DNA of 64,000 nt from Sporosarcina thermotolerans (GCF_030067815.1 NZ_CP125968.1:3030001-3094000), one strand, 5' to 3'; positions 37,867 through 47,648 are shown, numbered from the stretch's first letter. The notes: a model not told the origin generated them from the letters alone. Made by a program: numbers and translations.

Positions 37867-38724
37867 TTATTGATGAATCTTCGACTTTGAGAATCCCAGT
37901 CCTAATATTTCCGAAGCGTTAAGGAAAATGACAAAAGATGAAGGCTCTGCTGCTTGTAATACCTTTTTCAAATAAACTGCCTCTGATTGCTCCACAACAC
38001 AAAAAATCATCGTCTTTTCATCATTCGAAAAACCACCAGTCGACTTCACCTTAGTTAAACCACGGTCAATCTCATTCTTAATAATCGATTGGATTTTCTC
38101 CTCATTCTCCGTAATAATAAGCACTAACTTCGTTGGCGATGTTTGCAATTGAACAAAGTCTATTACTTTACTCGTTACATAAATCGACATTAGCGCATAT
38201 AACGCAAGTTCAAAATTGAAGACAAATGCGGACGTAACCACAACCACACCATCCACAATCAATTGCGAGAAGCCACTCGATATACCCGTATATTTCTTTA
38301 ATAATTGAGCGATTAACGCTGTACCACCAGTCGATCCGTTTCCACGATAAACAATTCCAAGGCCAATCCCAAGAACAATTCCACCATAAATAGAGCTCAA
38401 CAACGGATTATCAATAGGAACCTCGAGACCCGCCGTCAAATAAATGACAAGAGGAACACAAAATGTACCAACAATCGTTTTTGCACTAAACTCTTTTCCA
38501 GCAATAATTAGTCCTAATACAATCAACGGAATATTAATTAACCATTGAACAATCGCGGGATTATACCCAAATAACTCGTAAAGAATCGTACTTACACCAG
38601 AAATTCCTCCCGCTGCAATTCTGGAAGGCAATAAAAATATATTAAAAGCAAGGGCAACCAATGCGGAGCCGAATATGATTTGGACATAGTCAAAAACAAC
38701 CGACTTTTTATGGATAAAAGACAT
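37867..38724 (-). CDS. YitT-family membrane protein (DUF161/DUF2179)
   Basis: A 285-residue protein: five or six membrane segments in the first two thirds with IAAGGISGVSTILYELFG and GLGIVYRGNGSTGGTALIAQ, then a cytosolic DUF2179 domain (LTKVKSTGGFSNDEKTMIFC). The family is widespread in Firmicutes, often several copies per genome; transport function is suspected, substrate unknown. AGAGGGGGG lies before ATG 38724. Confidence 0.9.
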   Translation of the reverse strand: MSFIHKKSVVFDYVQIIFGSALVALAFNIFLLPSRIAAGGISGVSTILYELFGYNPAIVQWLINIPLIVLGLIIAGKEFSAKTIVGTFCVPLVIYLTAGLEVPIDNPLLSSIYGGIVLGIGLGIVYRGNGSTGGTALIAQLLKKYTGISSGFSQLIVDGVVVVTSAFVFNFELALYALMSIYVTSKVIDFVQLQTSPTKLVLIITENEEKIQSIIKNEIDRGLTKVKSTGGFSNDEKTMIFCVVEQSEAVYLKKVLQAAEPSSFVIFLNASEILGLGFSKSKIHQ

Positions 38725-38846
38725 GTGTATTCAATTCCCCCCTCTTATAAAAGCCTTAACTATTTTAACAGATAAACTTGTTTAGAATAGTTTTAAAGCT
38801 TGTAAAAAGGGCATAGTTATATCTATTGGATAATATATTCATATTT

Positions 38847-38875
38847 TTGTATTTTCTATTATTATCTGATATGAT
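38847..38875 (+). promoter_or_regulatory. SigA-type promoter of the AbrB-like gene
   Basis: TTGTAT (38847-38852), a 17-base spacer and TATGAT (38870-38875) lie 45 bases before ATG 38921 in very AT-rich DNA. Confidence 0.6.
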
Positions 38876-38920
38876 ATAAGTACCAATATACTAAATATTC
38901 CAATGTTAGGGAGGAGAAAA

Positions 38921-39201
38921 ATGCAAAGTCTGGGAATTGTACGGAAAGTCGATCACCTTGGTCGGATTGTTATCCCGAAGGAACTAAGGAGAAGTTTGGG
39001 ATTAGATCAAGGGGTACCTTTGGAGATCTTTGTTGACAATGACAAAATCATCTTGCGAAAATATGTTGTTGACGAAGCATGCGTCATAACTGGAGAAATA
39101 TCACTTCAAAATAAAAAGCTTTCTAATGGAATGTATATCAGCCCTGAGGAGGAGCAGAACTTCTAAAAAAGGAAATTGAAGATTATAAAACTTGGGAATA
39201 A
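38921..39201 (+). pseudogene. abrB: AbrB-family transition-state regulator, one frameshift
   Basis: The N-terminal swapped-hairpin DNA-binding domain (GIVRKVDHLGRIVIPKELRR) and the VDEACVITGEIS segment match AbrB/Abh. ATG 38921 follows AGGGAGGAG. One base is missing around 39147-39154; restored, the C-terminus reads GAELLKKEIEDYKTWE and the length is 93 residues, as in AbrB (94). AbrB-type proteins repress post-exponential genes. Whether this is AbrB itself or a paralogue is not settled. Confidence 0.85.
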
Positions 39202-39270
39202 CAACATGGGCAACGGATTTTTTCTCCGTAGCCCTTTCTTTTAGGATTAAACAAAAGAAAGGTGAGTAAT

Positions 39271-39992
39271 TTGGATATTTTTGCACACAGGGGCGCGTCA
39301 GGATCATTCCCCAAAACACAGTAAGCTCATTCAAGGAAGCGGCTCGCCTTCCCATTTTCGGTGTAGAATTCGATGTCCATATGTCATCGGATGGAGAACT
39401 TGTCGTTATCCATGATGAAACCATCGATAGAACATCCAATGGAATGGGTTTTATAAAAGATATGACTCTGGAGGATTTGAAGCAATTCGATTACGGCGGA
39501 TGGTTTTCACCTGAATTTAGAGGAGAGACGATTCCAACCCTTTCTGAAGTCCTTGATATATTCCAACCAACTGAACTCATACTAAATATCGAGTTAAAAT
39601 CTGATGTGTTTCCCTACAACGGGATGGTCGAAAAGGTACTTGCCATGATATCGAAAAAGCAAATGGAAGAATGTGTTATTCTTTCCTCTTTCGATCACAG
39701 CGCCATCCAATTAGTGAAGAAATTAGCTCCACAAATCGAGACCGCTGCCTTGTTCATGGAAGTGCTTGTCCATCCATTGGATTACATTCGAAGTTTACCT
39801 ACGAATGCACTTCATGTATTCTTCCCCACTGCAGTTCGACCGTCATTAAAAGAAATTTATGAAGCAGAAGTGCCTGTACGAGCATTTACAGTTAATGAAC
39901 CCGAGCAAGCCAAAACATTAAAACAAGCCGGCGTCCAAGCAATCTTCACCGACTTCCCAGAAAAAATGGCTTCTCTCCTTAATAATCAATAA
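39271..39992 (+). pseudogene. Glycerophosphodiester phosphodiesterase, one frameshift
   Basis: A GDPD domain with IFAHRGASGSFP (His-Arg of the active site), FGVEFDVHMSSDGELVVIHD (catalytic Glu/Asp/His), and IELILNIELKSD-type strand ending ELKS. It starts at TTG 39271 after AAAGGTGAG. One C is missing at CCCC 39309-39312; restored length is 240 residues. It releases glycerol-3-phosphate from glycerophosphodiesters. No signal peptide, so cytosolic (UgpQ-like). Confidence 0.88.
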
Positions 39993-40010
39993 CAAAATAG
40001 AAGAAATTTA

Positions 40011-40256
40011 TTGGATTGAAGCGGAAGGCGGCGACTCCTGTGGGGTTAAGCGCGAATGGTGAGACCCCGCAGGAAAAGCCGTAACGAAGAACGGCTTTTG
40101 CGAGTAAAAGCGAAGCGTTACGAGCAGGAATGCCGAAACGGATGCCTTAATTTCTGCAAAAGGCACAGAAATACGGCAAATCGAACTCTTCGTGGTTCGA
40201 TTGGCTCACCCGCGCCCCACGGAAAGCGTCCGCCTGTAGCGGAAATCCGTGCCAAT
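40011..40256. repeat. Palindromic intergenic repeat element (MITE-like)
   Basis: The ends are imperfect inverted copies of each other: a left arm with AGGCGGCGACTCCTGTGGGG, GCGCG and GGTGAG, and a right arm whose complement reads AGGCGGACGCTTTCCGTGGG, GCGCGGGTGAGCC. An internal pair GCCGT..ACGGC and CTTTTGC..GCAAAAG-like words also occur. Similar GC-rich 'GACTCCTG...GACCCCGCAGG' elements are common between genes in Bacillaceae. No transposase or long ORF. It fills most of the 274-bp gap between GDPD and thioredoxin genes. Confidence 0.7.
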
Positions 40257-40266
40257 TACTTATTTC

Positions 40267-40581
40267 TTAAGCCAATCCATTAATAAACTCTTCAATTTCC
40301 TCGCGAGTCTTCCGGTCCTTACTTACAAAACGCCCCACTTCTTTCCCTTCGTGAAACGCAATAAAACTTGGTATCCCAAAAACATCCAACTGCTGACAAA
40401 CATCAATAAACTCATCACGATCCACATAAACAAACTCATATTCCGGATAATCCGCCTCAAGACCAGGCAAAATCGGCTCAATCACCCTACAATCCGGACA
40501 CCAATCCGCTGAAAACATAAACATCGTACGTTCCCTAACTTTTAATTCCTCAAATTGTTCAACTGACTGAAGTTTTTCCAT
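40267..40581 (-). CDS. Thioredoxin-family protein
   Basis: A 104-residue thioredoxin fold with the redox motif WCPDC (in MFMFSADWCPDCRVIEPIL) and cis-Pro in FGIPSFIAF. It lacks the classical WCGPC of TrxA, so it is an accessory thioredoxin-like reductase, as in YtpP-type proteins. No signal peptide. GGGGG precedes ATG 40581. Confidence 0.92.
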   Translation of the reverse strand: MEKLQSVEQFEELKVRERTMFMFSADWCPDCRVIEPILPGLEADYPEYEFVYVDRDEFIDVCQQLDVFGIPSFIAFHEGKEVGRFVSKDRKTREEIEEFINGLA

Positions 40582-40721
40582 TTGAAATACCCCCTTTTTT
40601 AATCAACTTGAGTATAGCACTAAAAAACAAATCCATCCTACGAAAAAGACTGACATTTCGACAATATATTCATGAAAAATAAAGATCGGGAATTCTATAA
40701 TCATACAAAGGAGGTTTCCCC

Positions 40722-41705
40722 TTGCGTATCCATTTTAAAATTGTTTCATTTTGTTTATTGATGTGCTTTATTTTGCCTTTCCATTTATCGTTAGCCTCTG
40801 AAAGTCAACCGGAAGTAAATATTGAAGCCGAGAGGATGGGTCATTATTTACGGTATTCAAACGAGCTTGTACCTTGGTATCATTTGGCTGCTATCGATCA
40901 GTACGAGCGGAATATCCGACAAGTACGTACTGATTTACCTAAACCGGATGGTCCTATTTCCATTATTTTTCCGTCACACGATTGGTCAGGTTTATTGAAT
41001 CCAGATCCAACTGACACTGAACCTAATTCAATTGCATTTTTCGGAGGAAGTGGGTTGGACGGAAATGGCGACGGGATTGCTGACTTGAATGATGTTGGGG
41101 ATATTTTAATGACAATGAGTGCACATTTATCCTTATACGGGCCAGCCGAAGAAGATTTTAAGGCAGCGTTATGGCATTATTACAAACGGGAACAGACAGT
41201 CAATCAGATTGCAACCATCGCCAAACTTTATAAGCACTTTGAGACGATTGAATTGGATGAACATGTTTTCCCTATTCCGAAAGGATACGACTATTCGTAT
41301 CGGGGCACATGGGGTTCGAGTAGGGGATGGGGCGGACGTAGGATTCACGAAGGAACTGATATTTTTGCGGGTTATGGTGTGCCAGTTGTGGCTACTTCAT
41401 ATGGCGTCATTGAAGTGATGGGATGGAATGAATATGGCGGCTGGCGTGTTGGAATTCGTGATAATCATAATACGTATCATTATTTCGCACATTTGGCTTA
41501 CTTTGATAAAGGTATCAAGGAAGGCGATGTTGTTAAGCCAGGAACACTTCTTGGAACAGTTGGAAGCTCAGGCTATGGAAAAGAAGGGACATCCGGAAAA
41601 TTCCCACCACATCTTCATTATGGTGTGTATAAATATAATGGTAAAACTGAATGGGCATTCGATCCGTATCCTGCTCTAATGAATTGGGAGCGGCAAAAGA
41701 GGTAA
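40722..41705 (+). CDS. lytH: M23 peptidase, LytH-like L-Ala-D-Glu endopeptidase
   Basis: A 327-residue secreted protein: signal peptide (residues 1-25, ending LSLASES), a unique N-terminal domain, and a LytM-type zinc domain with RRIHEGTDIFAGYG (HxxxD) and PHLHYGVYKY (HxH). Length and architecture match B. subtilis LytH (YunA), a sporulation-specific enzyme that trims cortex peptides to single L-alanine. This fits the nearby sleL and cotF-like genes. Confidence 0.88.
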   Translation: MRIHFKIVSFCLLMCFILPFHLSLASESQPEVNIEAERMGHYLRYSNELVPWYHLAAIDQYERNIRQVRTDLPKPDGPISIIFPSHDWSGLLNPDPTDTEPNSIAFFGGSGLDGNGDGIADLNDVGDILMTMSAHLSLYGPAEEDFKAALWHYYKREQTVNQIATIAKLYKHFETIELDEHVFPIPKGYDYSYRGTWGSSRGWGGRRIHEGTDIFAGYGVPVVATSYGVIEVMGWNEYGGWRVGIRDNHNTYHYFAHLAYFDKGIKEGDVVKPGTLLGTVGSSGYGKEGTSGKFPPHLHYGVYKYNGKTEWAFDPYPALMNWERQKR

Positions 41706-41715
41706 AACACTTAAA

Positions 41716-41752
41716 ACAGGTGACGACAAACAACATGTTTATCGTCACCTGT
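41716..41752. terminator. Intrinsic terminator between convergent genes
   Basis: 11-bp perfect stem ACAGGTGACGA/TCGTCACCTGT with a 15-base loop, flanked by A/T-rich DNA. Confidence 0.75.
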
Positions 41753-41758
41753 CCCATT

Positions 41759-43806
41759 TTAATTAATTTCCACTCCTAATGTTTTAAATAGGAATGAATA
41801 GATATCTGTTAGTTCTTCAATTATTTTGGCGGTTGGCTTTCCGAGTCCGTGGCCCGCATTTTTTTCCACTCGAAGCAAGATCGGGTTTTCCCCTTCATGT
41901 CCCGCCTGTAATGTAGCAGCAAATTTCTTTGCATGAGCCGGTACAACACGGTCATCTGTATCCGCAGTTGTGATTAGAGTCGGTGGATATTCGACGCCTT
42001 CCTTGACATTATGCAGCGGTGAATACTTTATCATAAATTCAAAGTCCTCAGCATTCTTTTCCGCATTGCCATAATCCGTCACCCAATAGCGACCAACCGT
42101 AAATTTATGATAGCGAAGCATATCTGTTACTGGAACTTGGCATATTGCCGCTCCGAATAGGTCTGGACGTTGTGTGATGGATGTCGCGACAAGCAGCCCA
42201 CCGTTACTTCCCCCCATTATTGCAAGTTTGCTCGTTTTTGTGTATTTCTGTTCAATAAGCCATTCTGCCGCTGCAGCGAAATCATCGAATACATTTTGTT
42301 TCCGCTCCAACGTTCCTGCCTTATACCATTCTTCTCCGAATTCGCCTCCACCCCTTAGGTTGGCAACTGCATAAACTCCACCCTCTTCAATACACATCCG
42401 AACAGCCGGAGAAAAGGCAGGAGTTAGACTTACATTGAAACCGCCATATCCATATAGTAAAACTGGATTTTCACTATTCAGTTTTAGGCCTTTCTTATGA
42501 GTCAAGTACATCGGAATCTTCGTTCCGTCCTTGGATGGATAAAAGACTTGAGTTGTTTCAAATCCTTCGGTATCAAACTTATTATTCTGTTGGAAGACCT
42601 GAACAAGCTCTCCTGAGTTGAAGTCATAGCTTCCGATCGAATTTGGCGCAAGGTAGGACGTATACCCAATGAACATCGTTTCGTCATCTTTCTTTCCTGT
42701 CAATCCAGTCAACGAGTTGAATCCCGACAATGGAATGTCCTTTACATGTTTGCCATCCATACCGTAAATCTTCAATTCATCATGTGCATTATGTAGATAT
42801 GAAACGACGAATTGTTGATTGATGATTTTTCCGAACGATAGGACATCTTCACTTTCCGGGATGACATCCACCCAATTTTCTTTCGCAGGGTTGTCCAAAT
42901 CGACTGCAATAATCTTTTCTTTAGGTGCATCAACATTTGTAATGAAATAGAATGTGCGACCTTCATTGCCAATAAAAGAATACTGCCCATCGCCCTTGCC
43001 AAACAAATGAATAAATTCCCCACCATTTTCAAGATCTTTATAATAAATTCGGCTTTTATTTTCTGTGCCCTTCCAAACATTTAAAAGCAAGTAGCGATAA
43101 TCATCCGAAAAGATCGGGTTGAATGAGAACTCCTTATTTTCCGGATCCTCGTATATCAAAACATCCTCGTCTTGAGTTGTACCTAATTCATGCCAGTACA
43201 CTTTATTGTTAAAGCTTTGCTCATCTGCGGGAACAGTGGATGGGTCTGGAAAACGATTGTAGTAAAATCCTGTTCCTTCCTCATTCCACGCAATATTACT
43301 GAACTTGCAAAATTGGATTAGGTCAGAATCATCTTCGCCTGTCTCCAAATTTCGCACTTTAATTTCTTGCCAGTCACTTCCATTCAACGAAATACCATAC
43401 GCCAAACGTTTACCGTTTTTCGTAAATGATAAATTCGTAATCGCCGCAGTTCCTTCCTCATTCATCGTGTTCGGATGAGAATTACATCTAACTGATCAGA
43501 ATTAAGGTCCTTAGCTCGATAAAATACTGCCTGATTTTGCAAACCGTCATTTTTATGGAAGTAATAATAATCCCCTTCTTTACGAGGAACTGTGTACTTT
43601 GGAAAATTCCATGTTTCCGTCAATTTCGCCTTTACTTTATCCCTATTTGGGAAAGTAGCTAGGAATGCCTGTGTCTTCTCATTTTGTAAATCCACCCATT
43701 GCTGCACTTCCGGATTTTTTGAATCTTCCAACCACCGGTATGGATCGGCAATATCAGTTCCATGGAAATTATCAATAACAACTTCTTTTTTTGTAAAAAC
43801 TACCAT
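41759..43806 (-). pseudogene. Prolyl oligopeptidase, family S9A, one frameshift
   Basis: A propeller domain in the N-terminal two thirds and an alpha/beta hydrolase domain with GGSNGGLLVATS (nucleophile Ser), DTDDRVVPAHAKKF (Asp) and KNAGHGLGKPTAK (His). It cleaves short peptides after proline. One base is missing between 43475 and 43476; restored, the region reads LDPNTMNEEGTA and the length is 682 residues, normal for the family. ATG 43806 follows AAAGGGGGAG. No signal peptide, so cytosolic. Confidence 0.9.
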
Positions 43807-43939
43807 TCTTTCTCCCCCTTTAAAAGAACTTCCAATATATATTACCACATTCTTCTGAAAAGAGGCACCAGTTAATCAAGTAAAAATTTTAACTTGTTGG
43901 GATACAATAAGGGGAAAGAAACTTATAAGGAGAACATTT

Positions 43940-44482
43940 ATGAATAACCATTACTTTATCGGGATTAAAACCCCATCTTCTATTGAAGATACAGTCCGTT
44001 TTTTCAGGGAGAAATACAATCTTTCCACTATGTACAAGGCGATTCCGCATACAGATGACTTACATATCACCTTACTGTTCATCGGTGCATTGTCTGAGGA
44101 AAGAATCGCAGATTTGGTACATGGACTTACCACTGTGGCAAGCCAGCATACGAAATTCAATTTATCAGTAAGTGGACTTTCGTATTTTGGATCTCCAAAA
44201 GGTCCAAGAGTCGTCTATTTGTCTGTAGAACCTTCTTCCGAACTTGAAGCATTACAGGAGTCAATCGCTGCGATTGGAAGAAAAGACCTTGGCATTGAAA
44301 GTGATAAACGCTTTACACCACATATTACAATTGCGAAAAAACGAAAACTTACAAGCGATTTTACCATTCCTAAGGAATCATATAACTCCATTGAATTTAA
44401 TGTGGATGGATTTTCACTTTTCACCATTCATCCTTCGAAAACACCAAAATACGAGATCATTGAACATTTTTCATTCAAATGA
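43940..44482 (+). CDS. thpR: RNA 2',3'-cyclic phosphodiesterase (ThpR/LigT)
   Basis: A 180-residue 2H phosphoesterase with both catalytic HxTx motifs: HITLLF at residue 42 and HITIAKK at residue 128. Starts MNNHYFIGIKTP. The enzyme opens 2',3'-cyclic phosphates on RNA. AAGGAG precedes ATG 43940. Monocistronic. Confidence 0.93.
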   Translation: MNNHYFIGIKTPSSIEDTVRFFREKYNLSTMYKAIPHTDDLHITLLFIGALSEERIADLVHGLTTVASQHTKFNLSVSGLSYFGSPKGPRVVYLSVEPSSELEALQESIAAIGRKDLGIESDKRFTPHITIAKKRKLTSDFTIPKESYNSIEFNVDGFSLFTIHPSKTPKYEIIEHFSFK

Positions 44483-44515
44483 AAACCGCCCCCCAATACT
44501 GGGGGCCGCTGTTTT
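44482..44515. terminator. Intrinsic terminator between convergent genes
   Basis: GC-rich stem around CCCCCCA/TGGGGG with A and T tracts, between thpR and corA. Confidence 0.75.
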
Positions 44516-44520
44516 CTTTA

Positions 44521-45483
44521 TTAGGTTTTATCAATACCGAACCAACCTTTCTTTTTGAACCAAAAAATCATGGAGAGTGCTATCAAAGCCATGACTATAA
44601 TGACGATCAGATAACCATGCTGCCAATGTAATTCTGGCATGCGGTCAAAGTTCATCCCGTAGACGCCTACGATGAATGTCAACGGGATAAAAATTGAAGA
44701 GATAATTGTCAATGTTGTCATGATACTGTTCATGCGATTTGAATTAATGGACAATTGACTATCCCGGATGTCCGCTGTCAGCTCACGGTTGGAGTCGATC
44801 ATTTCTCCAAGTCGGATCAAATGATCATAGACATCGGAAAAATAGGCCTGTTCCTGTTGGCTAAAATGTAGCCGTCCCGAATTTAGCATTCTGTATAGCA
44901 ATTCCCTCATTGGAAAAATCGTTCTTCGTAAACGTAGTAAATCACTGCGCACTTCAAACACATAATCCATAGATAGATGAACCGTCCTTGGTGAAAGTTC
45001 TTCTTCAATTTCGTCCAAATGATCCTCGATATTATAAAGAATCGGAAAATACTGGTCGACCACTTTATCGATGATTTGATAGGTAACAAATTTATGTCCC
45101 TGATCCCATGTTTTCGATTGTTTCATAATCAATTCACGGGCCTTATCCATTTCCTGAAGCCTTCCCCTATGAAATGTTACGATGAAATTTTCCCCAAGGA
45201 ACATATTAAGCTCTTCGGCCTCAAGGTCATTACTACAAATTGAATGCAGCACGAAGAATGTGTATCCATCATAATAATCCATTTTCGGCCTTTGCAGTCG
45301 GCCCAAGCAATCTTCGATGGCTAAAGGATGGAAGTCGAAATAGCTCAGCAAAAGTTCACTTTCCTCTTCTGAAGGTCGGTCAAAATCCACCCAATACCAT
45401 TCAAGTGAAAGTGACTTGATCTCCTCAAGTCTAAAATCGAAAATCATTTCATCTTCAGTTGTCATTCCGATTGTCCGCAGCAT
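44521..45483 (-). CDS. corA: CorA-family magnesium/cobalt transporter
   Basis: A 320-residue protein: a large N-terminal cytosolic domain, a long stalk helix with the SNRMNSIMTTLTIISSIFIP start of the first membrane segment, and the signature YGMNF between the two C-terminal membrane segments, followed by a Lys-rich tail. CorA forms pentameric Mg2+ channels. Length and motif are standard. Confidence 0.95.
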   Translation of the reverse strand: MLRTIGMTTEDEMIFDFRLEEIKSLSLEWYWVDFDRPSEEESELLLSYFDFHPLAIEDCLGRLQRPKMDYYDGYTFFVLHSICSNDLEAEELNMFLGENFIVTFHRGRLQEMDKARELIMKQSKTWDQGHKFVTYQIIDKVVDQYFPILYNIEDHLDEIEEELSPRTVHLSMDYVFEVRSDLLRLRRTIFPMRELLYRMLNSGRLHFSQQEQAYFSDVYDHLIRLGEMIDSNRELTADIRDSQLSINSNRMNSIMTTLTIISSIFIPLTFIVGVYGMNFDRMPELHWQHGYLIVIIVMALIALSMIFWFKKKGWFGIDKT

Positions 45484-45543
45484 TTTTTCACCTACATTTC
45501 GGAGCGTTCATTAATAAGTGTTCCCCTTTTAAGCATAAATAAA

Positions 45544-45574
45544 GCCTCGAAGGACCTAACCGATCCCCCGAGGC
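45544..45574 (-). terminator. Intrinsic terminator of the TauE/SafE gene
   Basis: 6-bp GC stem GCCTCG/CGAGGC with a large loop; a T-rich tract follows on the minus strand. Confidence 0.55.
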
Positions 45575-45586
45575 ATTTTTTACAAC

Positions 45587-46317
45587 TCATATATTATCGA
45601 TAACAATCTGGATGATCAAAGCTACCGTAACAACTCGTAATAACGGCTTCACAAATTTCGGTTTCAATTTTTCAGCAATCCGAACTCCGGTTTGCGCCCC
45701 AGTAATCGACCCAACATTAGCATAAGCGTTAACGGCCAGATGATTTTCCCAGCAAGAATATAGGTGATAGCCGCCCCGAAGCAGCTGGAAAATGTTGCGA
45801 GACGGACATAGGCGACTGCACGGATATAAGCAACTTTCAAATGCCCGAATAAGTAAAGCATCAACGTTCCTTGTCCCGGTCCGAATAGTCCATCATAGAT
45901 TCCGATTCCGTATAACCCTGGAATACTAATTTTCGAGACTTTCAATTTTTCCTGTCCACCAAAATCCCCTTTTCCAATGAAGGAAGTGATAAATGCAAAA
46001 GAAAGGAGAATGATCGCAAATATATATAAGCGATCTTCGGAAAGCATTGTTGCAATGTATCCCCCACTTACGCCGCCGATCAAGCTAACAGGAATGATCC
46101 AAAATGATTCACGTAAAGAGATTTGTTTGTGTTTCAAAAGGAATAGAAAACTTGAAAAAGAACTTACTGTATTTGAAACTTTATTCGCTCCGATTGCTGA
46201 ATGAATTGGTACCCCCAAAAGCAACATTGCTGGAAGACTTATTAATCCCCCGCCTCCCGCTAATGTTCCAAGTGTTGTTGCAATAGCCCCAATAAAAAAC
46301 ATGAAGAAATACTCCAA
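45587..46317 (-). pseudogene. TauE/SafE (TSUP) family sulfite/anion exporter, one frameshift
   Basis: A 243-residue membrane protein with ATTLGTLAGGGGLISLPAML near the N-terminus and VALIIQIVI near the C-terminus. TSUP proteins move sulfite, sulfoacetate or other organosulfur anions. One G is missing at 45720-45722 (plus-strand CCC); restored, the second half continues GSITGAQTGVRIAEKLKPKF. TTG 46317 is preferred over an upstream TTG because GGGGGTGA precedes it. Confidence 0.85.
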
Positions 46318-46421
46318 AACAATCACCCCCTGTTGATAACTCAAGTATACTCCTTCGAGGGTGATAAGAAAATTCGATAGTTATTATAACTACTTATAGG
46401 TTTTACTTATCGACAGAAGCG

Positions 46422-46450
46422 AAGGAGGACCGGCGAGAGCGGTCCTCCTT
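46422..46450. other. Perfect hairpin containing a Shine-Dalgarno-like arm
   Basis: An 11-bp perfect stem (46422-46432 with 46440-46450), loop GCGAGAG. One arm holds AAGGAGG, so its partner would mask a ribosome-binding-type sequence. No T tract follows on either strand. It may be a terminator variant or an RNA-folding site; no gene starts directly after it. Confidence 0.45.
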
Positions 46451-46473
46451 GATTGGTGGGATTTTAGATAGAG

Positions 46474-46632
46474 CTATGGGAAGTTCCGCCGGTTCTATGG
46501 GAACTCTTCGCCATTCTACGGGAAGTCCCAGCCGTTCTATGGGAACTCTTCGCCATTCTATGGGAAGTCCCAGCCGTTCTATGAGAAATCTTCGCCATTC
46601 TATGGGAAGTACAGGCAACTTTACGGGATAGG
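46474..46632. repeat. Short-period repeat array C (8 units, 21 bp)
   Basis: Units start at 46474, 46495, 46516, 46537, 46558, 46579, 46600 and 46621, exactly 21 bp apart, with core CTATGGGAA. Two unit types alternate (ending CTTCGCCATT and CCCAGCCGTT), giving a 42-bp higher-order repeat. The array ends about 6 bp before the stop codon of the minus-strand lipoprotein gene at 46638. Because 21 is divisible by three, both strands stay open across it. Confidence 0.92.
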
Positions 46633-46637
46633 CAAAA

Positions 46638-47039
46638 TTAAAATCCAATTTCATACTCTTCTCCATCTTCATTGACCACCTTAAATTTACTCACGGGTTT
46701 TTTAAGTCCAATAAGGATGTAAGGATTTAATTCGTCACTTTCCGCATCAAATTCTTTCACTGTGACGACAGTTTGATTTTCCAAGTATTCGACACTTACT
46801 GCTTCTAACTCACGTTTAGTTGTTCCTGTGGACACTACCACCATTTTTAACCCTTCTGAAATGTCAATGACTTTAAAGCCTCTCCTATCCGGCTTTTCAT
46901 TTTGCAGATAATTGACATATGCTCTGACCCCAGTCTCTTCATCCAATTTCGCTTTCTTCATTACCCAGTATCCTTTACCACAACCACTCAATATCAACAT
47001 CAATATAAAAATTCCAACTAATGCTTTTTTCAAATTCAA
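46638..47039 (-). CDS. Small lipoprotein of unknown function
   Basis: A 133-residue lipoprotein: signal peptide with lipobox LSGC at residues ~17-20, then a small beta-rich domain. I do not recognise the family; the fold may resemble small immunity or stress lipoproteins but no motif supports that. Array C starts just after its stop codon. Confidence 0.7.
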   Translation of the reverse strand: MNLKKALVGIFILMLILSGCGKGYWVMKKAKLDEETGVRAYVNYLQNEKPDRRGFKVIDISEGLKMVVVSTGTTKRELEAVSVEYLENQTVVTVKEFDAESDELNPYILIGLKKPVSKFKVVNEDGEEYEIGF

Positions 47040-47075
47040 TTCAGGTCACTTCCTTATTATCTATTAAGCTTTTCA

Positions 47076-47498
47076 TCAATGATATTCGATGATTCCTTCA
47101 TTATCATAAAAAGTTTCTGTTATATCGAACCCATGTTTAATATTCAATATCAACATATTCCGCCACATGTTTCTCGTCTTTGTTTCAATCTCTTTATATC
47201 CCGCTTCTTTAACAATACGATGTTGGAAATCCATAAGCATGGAGCCAATTCCTTGTCCCCTGTAATCTTCTTGAACAGCACCGTACCAACTATAATATCG
47301 GTCGGCGGAAAGCTCATAGCCGATTTTATAACCAATTAGCCGATTTTCTTTAGTTGCGGCTACGAATAGGATTTTCTGTCGTTTCACAGCTTTCTCAAGT
47401 AACTCATCGGCATTGTCGAAAACTTCATTATGTAATTGTAAAATCCCGTGCAAAACATGTTTATCAGGCATTCCCCAATAATGGTGGATCTGTGGCAT
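47076..47498 (-). CDS. GNAT-family N-acetyltransferase
   Basis: A 140-residue GNAT enzyme with YSWYGAVQEDYRGQGIGSML, the acetyl-CoA-binding R/Q-G-x-G-x-A/G/S motif, and a closing MLILNIKHGFDITETFYDN. Substrate unknown. GGGGGAGAGG precedes ATG 47498. Confidence 0.92.
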   Translation of the reverse strand: MPQIHHYWGMPDKHVLHGILQLHNEVFDNADELLEKAVKRQKILFVAATKENRLIGYKIGYELSADRYYSWYGAVQEDYRGQGIGSMLMDFQHRIVKEAGYKEIETKTRNMWRNMLILNIKHGFDITETFYDNEGIIEYH

Positions 47499-47584
47499 AT
47501 CTTACCTCTCCCCCTTAATCTGATTATACTACAAATACTATTAATTCATATTCTAATATTCATATATCTTTGACTTGCAAGAGA

Positions 47585-47647
47585 GAATGAGAACTCTTTG
47601 GACAGGAAAGAGAACTCCTCAGTGATGAATGAGAACTTTAATGTAAA
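47585..47647. repeat. Short-period repeat array E (3 units, 21 bp)
   Basis: Units start at 47585, 47606 and 47627, with core GAATGAGAACTC (middle unit GAAAGAGAACTC). The word ATGAGAACTCTTT closely matches the ATGGGAACTCTTC of array C. It lies in the gap between the GNAT gene and the ABC permease gene. Confidence 0.75.
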
Positions 47648-47648
47648 A

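Noticed and set aside
40011..40256. A riboswitch or structured RNA gene
   Set aside because: The sequence resembles repeated intergenic elements of Bacillaceae and has inverted ends; no known riboswitch core is recognisable.
46403..46672. An 89-residue ORF with repeated LPIEWRR/VPIERLG peptides on the minus strand
   Set aside because: It is open only because array C has a 21-bp period, the plus strand is open too, and its start lies inside the upstream lipoprotein gene. The related 20-bp arrays cannot be coding.
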